A stretch of DNA of 64,000 nucleotides from Xanthomonas campestris pv. badrii (GTDB taxonomy: Bacteria; Pseudomonadota; Gammaproteobacteria; Xanthomonadales; Xanthomonadaceae): the NCBI RefSeq assembly GCF_012848175.1, contig NZ_CP051651.1:124001-188000 (forward strand). Reading direction: 5' to 3'. The position numbers and the translations under genes were made by a program. Position 1 is the first letter of the stretch, and the number at the start of each line of letters is the position of its first letter. Shown here piece by piece: positions 29,308-40,164 of this stretch. The notes beneath the pieces were generated by a model. The model was given only the letters and a program-made list of their open reading frames with translations, had not been told where the DNA came from and did not search any database.

Positions 29308-30498
29308 ATGACCACCGACTCCACTCTCCATTCACCGCTGCCGCGCCGCCTGGTGCTGCTGATGGCCACCGCCACCGGGCTGGCAGTGGCCAGCAACTAC
29401 TACGCGCAGCCCTTGCTGGAAACCCTGGCGCAGACCTTCGCCATCCAGGTCCGTAGCGCTGGCGCGGTGGTGACGGTGGCACAGCTGGCGTATGCAGCCG
29501 GCCTGTTGTTGCTGGTGCCGTTGGGCGACCGGCTGGAACGGCGCAGCCTGGTCGTTGGGCTGTTCGTGCTCAGCGCGCTGGGCCTGCTGGTGAGCGCCAG
29601 TTCGCACAGTTTCGCGATGTTGCTGGTTGGCACGATCGTGACCGGCGCCAGCTCGGTGGCGGCGCAGATCCTGGTGCCGTTTGCCGCCACCCTGGCTGCG
29701 CCGCAGGAGCGCGGGCGGGTGATCGGCACGGTGATGAGCGGCTTGCTGCTGGGCATCCTGCTGGCGCGGACGGCGGCAGGGCTGCTGGCCGGCGTGGGCG
29801 GCTGGCAGACCGTGTACTGGATCGCGTCCGGGCTGCTGCTGGTGACTGCGGCATTGCTGTGGCGCGGGCTGCCGCGGCATCCGGGCAATGCGCAATTGTC
29901 CTACCCGCACCTGGTGGGCTCGGTGCTGACACTGCTGCGCGACGATGCGGTGCTGCGTTCGCGCTCGGTGCTGGGTGGGCTGATCTTTGCCGGCTTCAGC
30001 ATGTTCTGGACCACGCTGGCGTTCCTGCTGTCCGGGCCGAGCTATGGCTATGGCACTGCGGTGATCGGCTTGTTCGGCCTGATCGGTGCGGTCGGTGCGC
30101 TGGCCGCCAACCGCTCCGGTCACTGGTCCGATCACGGCCATGGCGACCGCGTCAGCTGGGGCGGGCTGGTGATGCTGCTGCTGTCGTGGGGGCTGCTGGC
30201 GTTCGCGCCGCAGTCGATGGCGATGCTGATCGTTGGCGTGCTGCTGCTGGATATCGCGGTGCAGGGCGTGCACATCGCCAACCAGAGCGTGATCTATCAA
30301 CGCAATCCGCAGGCGCGCAACCGCATCACCTCGGCCTATATCACCTGCTACTTCATCGGCGGTGCAGTGGGTTCGACGCTGAGCACGGCAGTGTATGCGC
30401 AGGCCGGCTGGCCGGGCGTGGTGGTCGGTGGCGCGCTGCTGGCGGTGGTGGCATTGGGCTGGGTGGCGCTCAGTGTGTCGCGCGGCACCTGGAAATGA
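29308..30498 (+). CDS. MFS transporter (12-helix, drug/sugar-efflux type)
   Basis: A 396-residue transporter with the family motif A region GDRLERRSLVVGLFV after helix 2 and about twelve hydrophobic segments. It resembles bacterial drug:proton antiporters of the YnfM/AraJ kind; the substrate is not deducible. It is probably controlled by the divergent LysR gene. A diverged, broken homologue lies at 24517-25938. Confidence 0.9.
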   Translation: MTTDSTLHSPLPRRLVLLMATATGLAVASNYYAQPLLETLAQTFAIQVRSAGAVVTVAQLAYAAGLLLLVPLGDRLERRSLVVGLFVLSALGLLVSASSHSFAMLLVGTIVTGASSVAAQILVPFAATLAAPQERGRVIGTVMSGLLLGILLARTAAGLLAGVGGWQTVYWIASGLLLVTAALLWRGLPRHPGNAQLSYPHLVGSVLTLLRDDAVLRSRSVLGGLIFAGFSMFWTTLAFLLSGPSYGYGTAVIGLFGLIGAVGALAANRSGHWSDHGHGDRVSWGGLVMLLLSWGLLAFAPQSMAMLIVGVLLLDIAVQGVHIANQSVIYQRNPQARNRITSAYITCYFIGGAVGSTLSTAVYAQAGWPGVVVGGALLAVVALGWVALSVSRGTWK

Positions 30499-30746
30499 GT
30501 GCCTTCGCAGTGTGCCTGCCGGGCCGCCGATGGGGGGCGGCCCAGGTATACGATCACCGGTTGCGCGGTCGTTCGTGGTGCAAGCATCCGACGCAGCCAT
30601 GTCTGCACCAGGTGCCGACAACGCAACGGACCGCGCAGCGAGGACACGGAGCGCCGGCAGTCTTCAGCCAGGTGCTGACGGTGCCAAGGCGCTGATGCGC
30701 GCCGGCCCGGTAGCGCCGGTTCCCGACGCTGCCTTTCGGCCGTGGG

Positions 30747-32990
30747 CTACGCGCGCTGCAACGCCGTGGGAGCGGCGTTGTCGGCCGGTGCCTCGGTGAC
30801 CGCCAGTGCTGCAGCGCGCAGCTTGGGCAGCAGGCGTAGGGTCAGCGCCAGCTGGTCGCGCACCAGGCGCTGCTTGGGCGGCAGTTGCACGGCGTGCTGT
30901 TCGAGCGCTTCGGCCATGGCCAGTTCTTCGCTTTCGTCGTGCAGCGGCAGCGGCCGGCGCTGGCCCAAGGCAGTGGCAAGCGCACCGAGTGCGCGCTGCA
31001 GATACTCGCCGGCCCGGGCGATGCTGGCATCGTGTCCGCCCTCCAGCGCGGCGCGGTGCGCGCCCAGTGCGGAGAGATAGCCGAGCAAGGTGTTGGACAG
31101 CGCCAGGAAGCGGAACCCCGCGTCCAGGTTGCGCCGGTAGCGGCCCGGCTCGCGCAGCATGTTGGACAGGGCGACCGACAGCGCGGCATCGGCGTTGTGC
31201 ATGTCGCGGCGTGCGATGCGGTAGGGCAGATCGTCGCGCATGCCGCTGGCATATTGCTCCAGCACCTGGGCCAGGTAACGCGCGCAGCTGGCCAGCACCG
31301 TGGCCATCACCTGGTTGAGCCGGCGGCCCTGCCAGTCCGGCAGGATCAGGAACGAGGCCGCCGCGGCGATGGCGCAGCCGATCACCGTGTCGATCAGGCG
31401 CGGCCAGATCAGCACGAACCCATTGCCGAGCAGGTTGAAGCAGAACAACGCCATCACCGTGATGCCGGCGGTGGCCAGCATGTAGCGATCGGTGCGGGTA
31501 ATGAAGAACACCAGTGCGGCGACCAGCGCCAGCAGCAGTTGCACTTCGGTACCTGGAAACAGCTGCATCAGCGCCCAGGTGGCGACCAGGCCGATCAGGG
31601 TACCGGCAATGCGCTGCACCAGCCGCAAGCGGGTGGCGCCGTAGTTGGGGCGGCAGACGAACGCGGTGGTGAGCAGGATCCAGTAACCGTTGTCGGCATG
31701 GATGGACTGCATCACCGCATAGCCCACCACCAGTGCGATGGCCATGCGCAGCCCGTGCCGGAACAGCACCGAGCCCGGAGTGAGTTGCTGGCCCAGGCGC
31801 GCGGCCATTTCGCGCAAGGTGTGCGGGGACGAGTCGCGCAGCCGGGTATCGAGGTTGTCGCTGGTGGAATCGGACTGCGCCGCTTCGGACAGGCGCCGTT
31901 CGATGCTCTGCAGGTTGGTGACCAGCAGCTCCAGCGCGCCCAGCAGGCGGGCGAGCGCCGGGTCGGCGCGCGCATGCAGGTAATCCAGCGACTGGCGCAG
32001 GTCGTCGGTGGCCAGGCGGCTGTTGTCGCCGTAGTCGAACAGCTGGCGCAGGCGGATCGCCTCGCCCAGCGCCGCGCAGGCCTTGCCCTGCAGCGCGAGC
32101 AGGCGCTGGCAGCGGTACAGCACGTCGCTATGGAAGAACGCGTCGGTCAGCGCCTCGTACGGGTAATGCGAGGAACTGGCGCGCTCGTGGAATTCCTGCG
32201 CCATGTAATACAGCCGGAAATACAGGCCCGACTGCACGCCCGGCCGCCCCGAGCGACCGAAGCGGCTCATGATGGCGGTCTTGGCGGCGTTGAGCGCGCC
32301 GACCACCTTGGCGTTTTGCTCGGCCAACGCCAGCCGGCGCGCATGCAGGTCGCTTTGCCGCACCGGTTCGAACAGATCGGCCTTGCGCCGCAGATACAGG
32401 CCCAACTCGAAGAACAGTCGCGACAGCCGCTCGCGCACCGGGCGGTTGGCGAACAGGATGGTCCACAGGATCGACAGCACGCCGTACCAGCCGGCCCCGA
32501 TCATCAGTAATGCCGCACCGTGCCAGGCGATGCGCGGATCGTGGCTGCCATGTTGATCCATGCCGATCATGGCGTAGATCGACAAGGCCACCGTGGCCTG
32601 CGCGATCGAGACATAGCGCTCGCCGAGTGCGCCGAGCAGGGTCAGCGAGAACGTGGCCAGCGCCATGCCGATCACGAAGGGCAGCGGGTAGGGGAACAGC
32701 AGCGTCACGGCCGCTGCGGCAGCGGCAAAACACAGCAACGACAGCAGCACCGATTTGATGCGGCCCAGCCAGTTGTCGTCGGTCTCGGCAATGGCGCTGG
32801 CGATGATGCCCAGGAACAGCGCCGGCACCGCGGTCAATTCCTGCCGGTGCCAGCACACGCCCAGGGCCACCGACAGTGCGATGAAGACACGCAGGCCGTA
32901 GCTGGCCTTTTCATGGGCCCACAAGCGGCTGAGGCGGGATTCGAAGGACGTGGTGGCCACGGTCTCGGCAAGGGCAGGCGTGACCGGCAT
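30747..32990 (-). CDS. yccS: YccS/YhfK-type FUSC membrane protein
   Basis: The 747-residue protein has two hydrophobic blocks (about 25-190 and 400-540), each with FUSC-type features (SVALGVCWHRQELTAVPALFLG; LRMAIALVVGYAVMQSIHADNGYWILLTTAFVCRPNYGATRLRLVQRIAGTLIG), separated and followed by soluble helical regions. This matches the YccS family of putative efflux proteins, related to AaeB. The substrate is unknown. It is preceded by a 295-bp gap before purD holding a dispersed repeat. Confidence 0.85.
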   Translation of the reverse strand: MPVTPALAETVATTSFESRLSRLWAHEKASYGLRVFIALSVALGVCWHRQELTAVPALFLGIIASAIAETDDNWLGRIKSVLLSLLCFAAAAAAVTLLFPYPLPFVIGMALATFSLTLLGALGERYVSIAQATVALSIYAMIGMDQHGSHDPRIAWHGAALLMIGAGWYGVLSILWTILFANRPVRERLSRLFFELGLYLRRKADLFEPVRQSDLHARRLALAEQNAKVVGALNAAKTAIMSRFGRSGRPGVQSGLYFRLYYMAQEFHERASSSHYPYEALTDAFFHSDVLYRCQRLLALQGKACAALGEAIRLRQLFDYGDNSRLATDDLRQSLDYLHARADPALARLLGALELLVTNLQSIERRLSEAAQSDSTSDNLDTRLRDSSPHTLREMAARLGQQLTPGSVLFRHGLRMAIALVVGYAVMQSIHADNGYWILLTTAFVCRPNYGATRLRLVQRIAGTLIGLVATWALMQLFPGTEVQLLLALVAALVFFITRTDRYMLATAGITVMALFCFNLLGNGFVLIWPRLIDTVIGCAIAAAASFLILPDWQGRRLNQVMATVLASCARYLAQVLEQYASGMRDDLPYRIARRDMHNADAALSVALSNMLREPGRYRRNLDAGFRFLALSNTLLGYLSALGAHRAALEGGHDASIARAGEYLQRALGALATALGQRRPLPLHDESEELAMAEALEQHAVQLPPKQRLVRDQLALTLRLLPKLRAAALAVTEAPADNAAPTALQRA

Positions 32991-33210
32991 TATTGCCGCA
33001 CGCGCACGCTGCCGGTGTGGACAGGGGCTAGTCCTTTGTCAGTAGCCGGCATGGGGGCGGACTGCAGCGGCGTGCGCGATTGCGCCGCAGCCCCGCTGCA
33101 CGGCCGCTTACCGCGCTTGGTGACCTTGCAACCTGTTGAACACTGCCTTCTCGACGACCACCAGCCAGCTGTTGCTCTATTCGGCCGACAACCAGCGGAT
33201 GTCCGTGCTT

Positions 33211-33256
33211 GCCCCCATCCGCCCTTCGGGCACCTTCCCCCGCCAGCGGGGGAAGG
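33211..33256. repeat. Dispersed palindromic repeat (CCTTCCCCCGC/GCGGGGGAAGG)
   Basis: A perfect 11-bp inverted repeat (33233-33243 with 33246-33256, loop CA), preceded by CCATCCGCCCTTCGGGCA. I recognise this as a common Xanthomonas intergenic repeat. A second partial GGGGGAAGGATGCGG copy follows at about 33270-33285, ending at the purD stop. Confidence 0.55.
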
Positions 33257-33285
33257 ACGCGGTTTAAGCGGGGGAAGGATGCGGC

Positions 33286-34581
33286 CTAGCCCTGCGCGTC
33301 GCGTTCGCGCGCGATCGCACGCCAGCCGATGTCGCTGCGCTGAAAGGCGTTGGGCCAGTGGATCGGCTGCAGGCCGGCATACGCGGCGCGCTGCGCGTCC
33401 TGCACGCTGTCGCCGAGCGCGGCCACGCACAGCACGCGGCCCCCGGCGCTGAGCACCTGACCGTCGCCATCCAAGACGGTGCCGGCGTGGAAGACCTTGG
33501 CGCTGGGGGGCACCGCATCCAGGCCATGGATGACCTCGCCGGTGACCGGCGTTTCCGGATACGGTTTGGCCGCGATCACCACGCCCAGCGACGGACGCGG
33601 ATCCCACTGCGCTTGCGTGCGGTCGAGCGTACCGTCGATGGCCGCTTCGACCAGATCCACCAGGTCCGACTGCAGGCGCAGCATCACCGGCTGGGTCTCC
33701 GGGTCGCCGAAGCGCACGTTGAATTCGATCACCTTGGGCGCGCCGTGCGCATCGATCATCAACCCGGCATACAGAAACCCGGTAAACGGCACGCCGTCGG
33801 CGATCATGCCCTGCACGGTGGGCTCGACCACTTCGCGCATCACCCGTGCATGCACCTGCGGCGTCACCACCGGCGCCGGCGAGTAGGCACCCATGCCGCC
33901 GGTGTTGGGGCCGGTGTCGCCATCGCCGACGCGCTTGTGGTCCTGGCTGGTGGCCATCGGCAAGGCGTGTGTGCCATCGACCATGGAAATGAAGCTGGCT
34001 TCTTCGCCATCGAGGAATTCCTCGATCACCACGCGCGCACCGGCATCGCCGAACGCATTGCCCGAGAGCATGTCGCGCACCGCGTCTTCCGCCTCGGCCA
34101 GGGTCATCGCCACGATCACGCCCTTGCCGGCGGCCAGGCCATCGGCCTTGACCACGATGGGCGCGCCTTTGTCGCGCACGTAGGCCAGTGCCGCGTCCAC
34201 CTCGGTGTGCACGGCGTAATACGCAGTGGGAATGCCGTGGCGGGCGAGGAAATCCTTGGCGAAGGCCTTGCTGCCTTCCAGCTGCGCGGCCTTGGCGGTG
34301 GGCCCGAAGATGCGCAGGCCAGCGGCATGGAAGCGATCGACCACGCCCAGCACCAGCGGTACTTCCGGCCCGACCACGGTGAGCGCGACGGCTTCGCGCT
34401 GCGCCAGCGCCAGCAGGCCATCCAGGTCATCGACCTTGATCGCCACGTTGCGGCACTTGGCCTCGCTGGCGGTGCCGGCATTGCCCGGCGCCACCAGCAC
34501 CTCGCTGACGCGTGCGGATTGGGCGATCTTCCAGGCCAAGGCGTGTTCGCGGCCGCCGGAGCCGATGACGAGGATTTTCAT
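33286..34581 (-). CDS. purD: Phosphoribosylamine-glycine ligase
   Basis: PurD joins glycine to phosphoribosylamine in purine synthesis. The 431-residue ATP-grasp enzyme shows the N-terminal [33 protein letters not shown] (nucleotide loop), [23 protein letters not shown] and [11 protein letters not shown]. It lies downstream of purH on the same strand, separated by 136 bp that are almost filled by a heptamer inverted repeat. Confidence 0.96.
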   Translation of the reverse strand: MKILVIGSGGREHALAWKIAQSARVSEVLVAPGNAGTASEAKCRNVAIKVDDLDGLLALAQREAVALTVVGPEVPLVLGVVDRFHAAGLRIFGPTAKAAQLEGSKAFAKDFLARHGIPTAYYAVHTEVDAALAYVRDKGAPIVVKADGLAAGKGVIVAMTLAEAEDAVRDMLSGNAFGDAGARVVIEEFLDGEEASFISMVDGTHALPMATSQDHKRVGDGDTGPNTGGMGAYSPAPVVTPQVHARVMREVVEPTVQGMIADGVPFTGFLYAGLMIDAHGAPKVIEFNVRFGDPETQPVMLRLQSDLVDLVEAAIDGTLDRTQAQWDPRPSLGVVIAAKPYPETPVTGEVIHGLDAVPPSAKVFHAGTVLDGDGQVLSAGGRVLCVAALGDSVQDAQRAAYAGLQPIHWPNAFQRSDIGWRAIARERDAQG

Positions 34582-34590
34582 GGAGGTACC

Positions 34591-34713
34591 GGGAATGGGG
34601 AATGGGGATTAGGGAATGGGAACAGCAAAGTCCCTGGTTCTGCGGGCCGTACGATGTGGAGTGGCATAGGGAACCGCTCTTACGATTCCCGATTCCCCAC
34701 TCCCCATTCCCGG
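34591..34713. repeat. Heptamer inverted repeat in the purH-purD spacer
   Basis: The left arm (34591-34620) has four GGG/GGGG tracts with 3- to 5-nt spacers; the right arm (34683-34713) is its approximate complement. On the purH coding strand the arm begins five bases after the stop codon and reads GGGAATG, GGGAGTG, GGGAATC, GGGAATC. The spacer RNA can form either a long hairpin or a quadruplex-like structure. Confidence 0.8.
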
Positions 34714-34717
34714 CACG

Positions 34718-36301
34718 TCAGTGCCGGAAGTGGCGCACGCCGGTGAACACCATTGCGATGCCGTGTTCGTCGGCGGCGGCGATCACTTCGCCATCGCGCA
34801 TCGAGCCGCCCGGCTGGATGACCGCCTGGATGCCGGCTGCCGCTGCGGCATCGATGCCGTCGCGGAACGGGAAGAACGCATCCGATGCCATCACCGAGCC
34901 GGCCACCGTGAGCTTGGCTTCCTCGGCCTTGAGCGCGGCGATCTTGGCGCTGACCACGCGGCTCATCTGCCCGGCGCCCACACCAATGGTGCGGCTGTCC
35001 TTGGCATAGACGATCGCGTTGGACTTGACGTACTTGGCCACGCGCCAGGCAAACAGCAGATCGCCCAGTTCCGCCTCGCTGGGCGCGCGCTGGGTGACCA
35101 CGCTCAATTCGCCCAGCGACATGCCGCGGTTGTCGGCCGATTGCATCAACAGGCCCGAGCCGATCCGCTTGGTGTCGTAGTTGTTGAGGCCATTACCGTG
35201 CGGAATCTTGAGCACGCGCACGTTGGCTTTCTTGCTGGCGTATTCCAGCGCGCCGGCCTCGTAATCCGGCGCAATCAACACTTCGACGAACTGGCGATCG
35301 AGAATGGCCTTGGCCGTGGCTGCATCCAGCGTCTTGTTGAAGGCCAGGATGCCGCCGAAGGCGCTGGTGGGGTCGGTGGCATAGGCCAGCTCGTAGGCAT
35401 CGCCGCAGGCCGCGCCCACTGCCACGCCGCAGGGATTGGCGTGCTTGACGATCACACAGGCCGGCGCGTCGAACTGGCGCACGCATTCCCACGCCGCATC
35501 GGCATCGGCCAGGTTGTTGTAGCTCAGTTCCTTGCCCTGCAACTGCTGGAAGGTGGCCAGCGTGCCCGGCACCGGATACAGGTCGCGGTAGAACGCGCCG
35601 GACTGATGCGGGTTTTCGCCGTAGCGCAGGTCCATCACCTTGATGAAGTTGGAATTGATCTGCGCCGGGAACGGGCTGCGCGTGGGCACGGTTTCGGCGC
35701 TGTCGGCCACCGCCGAGAGATAATTGCTGATCGCCGCGTCGTACTGCGCCACGCGGTTGAACGCGGCCACCGACAGCGCAAAGCGCTTGGCCGCCGACAG
35801 CTGGCCGTTGTTGGCCTCCAGCTCGGCCAGCAGGTCGGCGTACTGCGCCGGATCGGTGGCCACGGCCACGCGCGCGAAGTTCTTGGCCGCGCTGCGCAGC
35901 ATCGCCGGGCCGCCGATGTCGATGTTTTCCACCGCCTCGGCCAGGGTGCAATCGGCCTTCACCGTCACCGACTCGAACGGATACAGGTTCAGCACCAGCA
36001 GGTCGATCGGCACGATGCCGTGCTCGGCCATCACTGTTTCATCGATGCCGGCACGCCCCAGCAGGCCGCCGTGCACCAACGGGTGCAGGGTCTTGACCCG
36101 GCCATCCATCATTTCCGGGAAACCGGTGAGATCGGCGACGTCTTTCACCGGCAGGCCGGCCTCGCGGATCGCCTTGGCGGTGCCGCCGGTGGACAGCAGC
36201 TCGACGTTGCGCGCCACCAGCGCGCGGGCTAGGTCGATCAGGCCGGTCTTGTCGGAAACGGAGAGCAGGGCCCGGCGCACGGGCAGCAAATCAGTGGCCA
36301 T
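34718..36301 (-). CDS. purH: Bifunctional AICAR formyltransferase / IMP cyclohydrolase
   Basis: PurH performs the last two steps to IMP. The 527-residue protein has an N-terminal MGS-like cyclohydrolase domain ([45 protein letters not shown]) and a C-terminal transformylase domain ([46 protein letters not shown]). The start at 36301 ([12 protein letters not shown]) is standard; the in-frame ATG at 36394 overlaps the divergent gene. purD follows. Confidence 0.96.
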   Translation of the reverse strand: MATDLLPVRRALLSVSDKTGLIDLARALVARNVELLSTGGTAKAIREAGLPVKDVADLTGFPEMMDGRVKTLHPLVHGGLLGRAGIDETVMAEHGIVPIDLLVLNLYPFESVTVKADCTLAEAVENIDIGGPAMLRSAAKNFARVAVATDPAQYADLLAELEANNGQLSAAKRFALSVAAFNRVAQYDAAISNYLSAVADSAETVPTRSPFPAQINSNFIKVMDLRYGENPHQSGAFYRDLYPVPGTLATFQQLQGKELSYNNLADADAAWECVRQFDAPACVIVKHANPCGVAVGAACGDAYELAYATDPTSAFGGILAFNKTLDAATAKAILDRQFVEVLIAPDYEAGALEYASKKANVRVLKIPHGNGLNNYDTKRIGSGLLMQSADNRGMSLGELSVVTQRAPSEAELGDLLFAWRVAKYVKSNAIVYAKDSRTIGVGAGQMSRVVSAKIAALKAEEAKLTVAGSVMASDAFFPFRDGIDAAAAAGIQAVIQPGGSMRDGEVIAAADEHGIAMVFTGVRHFRH

Positions 36302-36375
36302 CGGTGGGAGATGTCGAAGCGGAGCAGCCGATATTGTAGGCTGCGCCAGCGCTCGAATGGACTCAACACCCCCGT

Positions 36376-36990
36376 ATGGCCTCGATCTATGCATTGAAGG
36401 GACGCTTCCAGGCGCTGTTGCGGCCCATGGTGGGCGCGCTGTATCGCGGCGGCATCACCGCCAACCAGGTGACACTCACCGCGGCCGCGGTGTCGCTGCT
36501 GGTGGCAGCGGTGGTCTACCGCGCCGGCGCCAACTTGCCCTGGCTCTACCTGCTGCTGCCGGTATGGATGCTGCTGCGCATGGGCCTCAATGCCATCGAC
36601 GGCATGCTGGCGCGCGAGTTCGGCCAGCAATCGCGGCTGGGCGCCTACCTCAACGAAGTATGCGACGTGGTGGCCGATGCAGCGCTGTACTTGAGCCTGC
36701 TCGGCGTGTCGGGCGTGGGCGCGCACTGGCTGTGGCTGTTTGCGCTGCTGGCGGCGCTGACCGAATACGCCGGCGTGCTTGGGCTGATGGTCGGTGCCAG
36801 CCGTCGCTACGACGGGCCGATGGGCAAGAGCGACCGTGCCTTCCTCATCGGCGCGGTGGGGTTGGGCCTGGCCTGCGGACTGCTGGGGCCGCGTGGTGTC
36901 ACCTGGGTCGCCATGGCGCTGTGCATTGCCTGCCTGGCCACGGTAGGGCGGCGGGTGCATGCCGGGCTGGCAGAGGCGCCGGCCGGCTGA
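36376..36990 (+). CDS. CDP-alcohol phosphatidyltransferase-like protein (YnbA-like)
   Basis: The 204-residue membrane protein begins [28 protein letters not shown] and carries a CDP-alcohol transferase motif in which two of four canonical aspartates are Asn: N72-x2-D75-G76-x2-A79-R80-x8-G89-x3-N93-x3-D97. From memory, E. coli YnbA shares this pattern and the KSDRA segment. The family joins an alcohol to CDP-diacylglycerol; with the altered metal site the reaction here is uncertain. First gene of an eight-gene run, divergent from purH. Confidence 0.85.
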   Translation: MASIYALKGRFQALLRPMVGALYRGGITANQVTLTAAAVSLLVAAVVYRAGANLPWLYLLLPVWMLLRMGLNAIDGMLAREFGQQSRLGAYLNEVCDVVADAALYLSLLGVSGVGAHWLWLFALLAALTEYAGVLGLMVGASRRYDGPMGKSDRAFLIGAVGLGLACGLLGPRGVTWVAMALCIACLATVGRRVHAGLAEAPAG

Positions 36991-37075
36991 GCGCGCCGCG
37001 GTTGCCCACCAACTCTCCGGCCGCGCCGTCATCGGCACGACCGCTGCCACCATTGTTCTCTTTCAGGATGATCCC

Positions 37076-38830
37076 ATGAGTGAGGTTGTAGAGCGGCAGT
37101 TCGCCAGTTTCGATGGTGCCTCGCTGTTTTATCGGCATTGGCCGGCAGCGGCATCGGGCGCGGCGCCCAAGGCGGTAGTGCTGCTGCATCGCGGGCATGA
37201 GCATTCCGGCCGGGTGGTGCATCTGGCCGAGGAGCTGGATCTGCCCGATGCGCAGTTCTTCGCCTGGGATGCGCGCGGCAATGGCCGCTCGCCGGGCGCG
37301 CGCGGCGATGCGCCCGGCTTCGAGGCGCTGGTGCGCGACCTGGACAGTTTCATCGCCCATCTGGGCAGCGCGCAGGGCATTGCGGTGCAGGACATCGCGG
37401 TGATCGCACAAAGCGTGGGCGCGGTGGTGGCGGCGACCTGGGTGCACGACTACGCGCCACCCCTGCGCGCGCTGGTGCTGGCCTCGCCGGCGTTCAAGGT
37501 CAAGCTGTACGTGCCGTTCGCACGCGCAGGGCTGACGCTGATGCATGCGCTGCGCGGCAATTTCTTCGTCAACAGCTACGTCAAGCCGCAGTGGTTGACG
37601 CATGACGCGCAGCGCGTGGAAAGCTACCGCAGCGATCCGTTGATCACCCGCCCGATCTCGGTACGCGTGCTGCTGGGCCTGTATGCGGCCGCAGATCGCG
37701 TGGTGGCCGATGCGCAGGCGATCACCGTGCCGACCCAGTTGCTGGTGTCCGGCGCGGACTTGGTGGTGCATCGCGGCCCGCAGGACCGCTTCTACGAAAA
37801 CCTGCGCTCGCCGATCAAGCAACGGCACTGGTTGCCCGGGTTCTTCCACGACACCCTGGGCGAGCGCGACCGCGCGCTGGCGATCGCGCCGATCCGCGCG
37901 TTCGTGCAGGCACGCTTCGAACAGCCGCCGATGCGCGCCGACCTGCGCGATGCGCATCGTGCCGGGCCCAGTTTCGACGAGGCCGAGCGGCTGGCCTGGC
38001 CGCCGCAACGCAACAGCCTGCAGGATCTGCGCTGGCGCGGCGTGCGGGCGGGTCTGCGCCTGGGAGGAACGCTGTCCGAGGGCATCGCGCTGGGCCTGCA
38101 GACCGGTTTCGATTCCGGCAGCACGCTGGATTACATCTATCGCAACCAGGCACGCGGACGCGGCCCGCTCGGGCGCCTGATCGACCGCACGTATCTCGAT
38201 GCGATCGGCTGGCGCGGCATTCGCATCCGTGGCGCGCACCTGGGCGAGTTGCTGCGCGATGCCGCCAGCCGGCTGCGCCAGGCAGGCCAGCCGGTGCGCG
38301 TGCTGGACGTGGCCGCCGGCCATGGCCGCTACGTGCTGGAAGCGTTGGGCAGCGGTGCGCAACGCGCCGATGCGATCGTGCTGCGCGACTTCAGCCCGCT
38401 CAACGTGACCCAGGGCAGTGTGTTGATCCGCACGCTGGGCGCCGACGATATCGCCCGCTTCGAACACGGCGATGCCTTCGACCCGGCGGCATTGGCGGCG
38501 GTGCAGCCGGCGCCGACCCTGGCGGTGGTGTCGGGCCTGTACGAGCTGTTTGCCGACAACGACCAGGTGGCGCGTTCGCTCGCCGGCCTGGCCGCCGCAG
38601 TGCAGCCGGGTGGCTATCTGCTCTACACCGGCCAGCCATGGCATCCGCAGCTGGAGTTCATCGCGCGCGCGCTGACCAGCCATCGCGATGGCGTGGCATG
38701 GGTGATGCGCCGGCGCAGCCAGCAGGAGATGGATGGCCTGGTGGAAGCGGCCGGATTTGCCAAGCTGGCGCAGCGCATCGATGCATTCGGCATCTTCACC
38801 GTGTCGCTGGCGCAGCGGATCCAGGCATGA
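37076..38830 (+). CDS. Fused alpha/beta hydrolase and SAM methyltransferase (YnbC-like)
   Basis: The 584-residue protein has an N-terminal monoacylglycerol-lipase-like hydrolase (about 1-290; LLHRGHEHSGRV, nucleophile Ser in IAQSVGAVVAA, FFHDTLGE with the probable His) and a C-terminal class I methyltransferase (about 370-584; VLDVAAGHGRYVLEAL for SAM). The same fusion and length are seen in E. coli YnbC as I recall it. It probably acts on a lysolipid or lipid head group (inference). The start 37076 lies 85 bp after the previous stop. The stop overlaps the next start (ATGA). Confidence 0.85.
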   Translation: MSEVVERQFASFDGASLFYRHWPAAASGAAPKAVVLLHRGHEHSGRVVHLAEELDLPDAQFFAWDARGNGRSPGARGDAPGFEALVRDLDSFIAHLGSAQGIAVQDIAVIAQSVGAVVAATWVHDYAPPLRALVLASPAFKVKLYVPFARAGLTLMHALRGNFFVNSYVKPQWLTHDAQRVESYRSDPLITRPISVRVLLGLYAAADRVVADAQAITVPTQLLVSGADLVVHRGPQDRFYENLRSPIKQRHWLPGFFHDTLGERDRALAIAPIRAFVQARFEQPPMRADLRDAHRAGPSFDEAERLAWPPQRNSLQDLRWRGVRAGLRLGGTLSEGIALGLQTGFDSGSTLDYIYRNQARGRGPLGRLIDRTYLDAIGWRGIRIRGAHLGELLRDAASRLRQAGQPVRVLDVAAGHGRYVLEALGSGAQRADAIVLRDFSPLNVTQGSVLIRTLGADDIARFEHGDAFDPAALAAVQPAPTLAVVSGLYELFADNDQVARSLAGLAAAVQPGGYLLYTGQPWHPQLEFIARALTSHRDGVAWVMRRRSQQEMDGLVEAAGFAKLAQRIDAFGIFTVSLAQRIQA

Positions 38831-40164
38831 CGCCAGGCGCGCGTCCGACCGGCCGTGCCGCGCTGTGGCTGGCAGTGCTGGGGCCGTTCTTCTTTCTCAG
38901 CTACGGTCTGGCCAATACCCTGGCCGGGCGCGCGGGCAGCGTGCCCTCGGTGGTGTTCGACTGGGAACACGGCATGCCGTTCTGGCCGTGGACCATCGTG
39001 CCGTATTGGTCGATCGACCTGTTCTACGCCGCCTCGTTCTTCGTCTGCCGCACCCGGCGCGAACTGGATACGCATGCGCTGCGCCTGCTCAGTGCACAGC
39101 TGCTCTGCGTCGCCTGCTTTTTGCTGTGGCCGTTGCGCTACAGCTTCGTGCGGCCGGAAACCGACGGCGTATTCGGTTGGCTGTTCGCGCTGTTGCTGGG
39201 CTTCGATAAACCCTTCAATCAGGCGCCATCGCTGCACGTCGTGCTGCTGGTGGTGTTGTGGGTGCGCTATGCGCAGCAGTTGCCCGGCATGTGGCGCTGG
39301 CTGTTGCACGGCTGGTTCGCGCTGATCGGGGTGTCGGTGCTGACCACGTATCAGCATCATTTTCTGGACATCCCCACCGGGCTGGCGGCCGGCTGGCTAT
39401 GCGTGTGGCTGTGGCCCGAGCGCATTGCCGCGCCCTTTGCACAGGCGCGGCCGGCGCGCGAGGCACGCCGTTGGCAGCTGGCTGCGGCGTACCTGACGGG
39501 CGCGCTCATCAGCGCGGCGCTGGCGCGATGGAGCGGCGGCGCCGGGTGGTGGGCGCTGTGGCTGAGCCTGTCGCTGGGCCTGGTCGCGTTGAACTACGCA
39601 GCGCTTGGCCCGCTCGGCTTTCAAAAACGCAGCGATGGACGCCTGAGCCTGGCCGCGCGCTGGTTGTTCGCGCCGTATCTGCTGGCCGCCTGGTGCAACG
39701 CGCGGGTGTGGACGCGCCGCGACCCGCTCCCGCGCATGGTCTGCGATGACGTCTGGCTGGGCCGCATTCCACTGCCCGCACAGCGCGCCGGGTTTGCTGC
39801 AGTGGTGGATCTCAGCGCCGAATTGTCGCTGCGCGCAGCACGCCCGCACGACCAGGTCATTGCGATGCTGGATCTGGTGCCGCCGCCGCCCGCCAGCCTG
39901 GCGGCAGCCGCAGACGCCATCGAAGCCGCCCGCACCCAGGGCGCGGTGCTGGTGTGTTGCGCGCTGGGCTATTCGCGCAGTGCGGCCAGCGTTGCAAGCT
40001 GGCTGGTACGCAGCGGCCGCGCCCGGGACGTGGATGCGGCCATTGCGCAGCTGCGCGCAGTGCGCCCGACGATCGTGCTTGGGCACGCCCATCGCGCGGC
40101 CATCGTGGCGGCGTGCGGCGGCCATGACAGCGACGACACCGTGCCGGAACGGAGACCACGATGA
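38827..40164 (+). CDS. Fused PAP2-like and dual-specificity phosphatase (YnbD-like)
   Basis: The 445-residue protein has an N-terminal membrane PAP2-like domain (about 10-220; FDKPFNQAPSLHVV and TYQHHFLDIPTG supply the two His and Asp) and a C-terminal Cys phosphatase domain with the C-x5-R loop CALGYSR (Cys378, Arg384). The usual His before the Cys is replaced by Cys. Two phosphatase types in one lipid-operon protein suggest removal of phosphate from a phospholipid intermediate such as a phosphatidyl-alcohol phosphate (inference). Confidence 0.85.
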   Translation: MTPGARPTGRAALWLAVLGPFFFLSYGLANTLAGRAGSVPSVVFDWEHGMPFWPWTIVPYWSIDLFYAASFFVCRTRRELDTHALRLLSAQLLCVACFLLWPLRYSFVRPETDGVFGWLFALLLGFDKPFNQAPSLHVVLLVVLWVRYAQQLPGMWRWLLHGWFALIGVSVLTTYQHHFLDIPTGLAAGWLCVWLWPERIAAPFAQARPAREARRWQLAAAYLTGALISAALARWSGGAGWWALWLSLSLGLVALNYAALGPLGFQKRSDGRLSLAARWLFAPYLLAAWCNARVWTRRDPLPRMVCDDVWLGRIPLPAQRAGFAAVVDLSAELSLRAARPHDQVIAMLDLVPPPPASLAAAADAIEAARTQGAVLVCCALGYSRSAASVASWLVRSGRARDVDAAIAQLRAVRPTIVLGHAHRAAIVAACGGHDSDDTVPERRPR

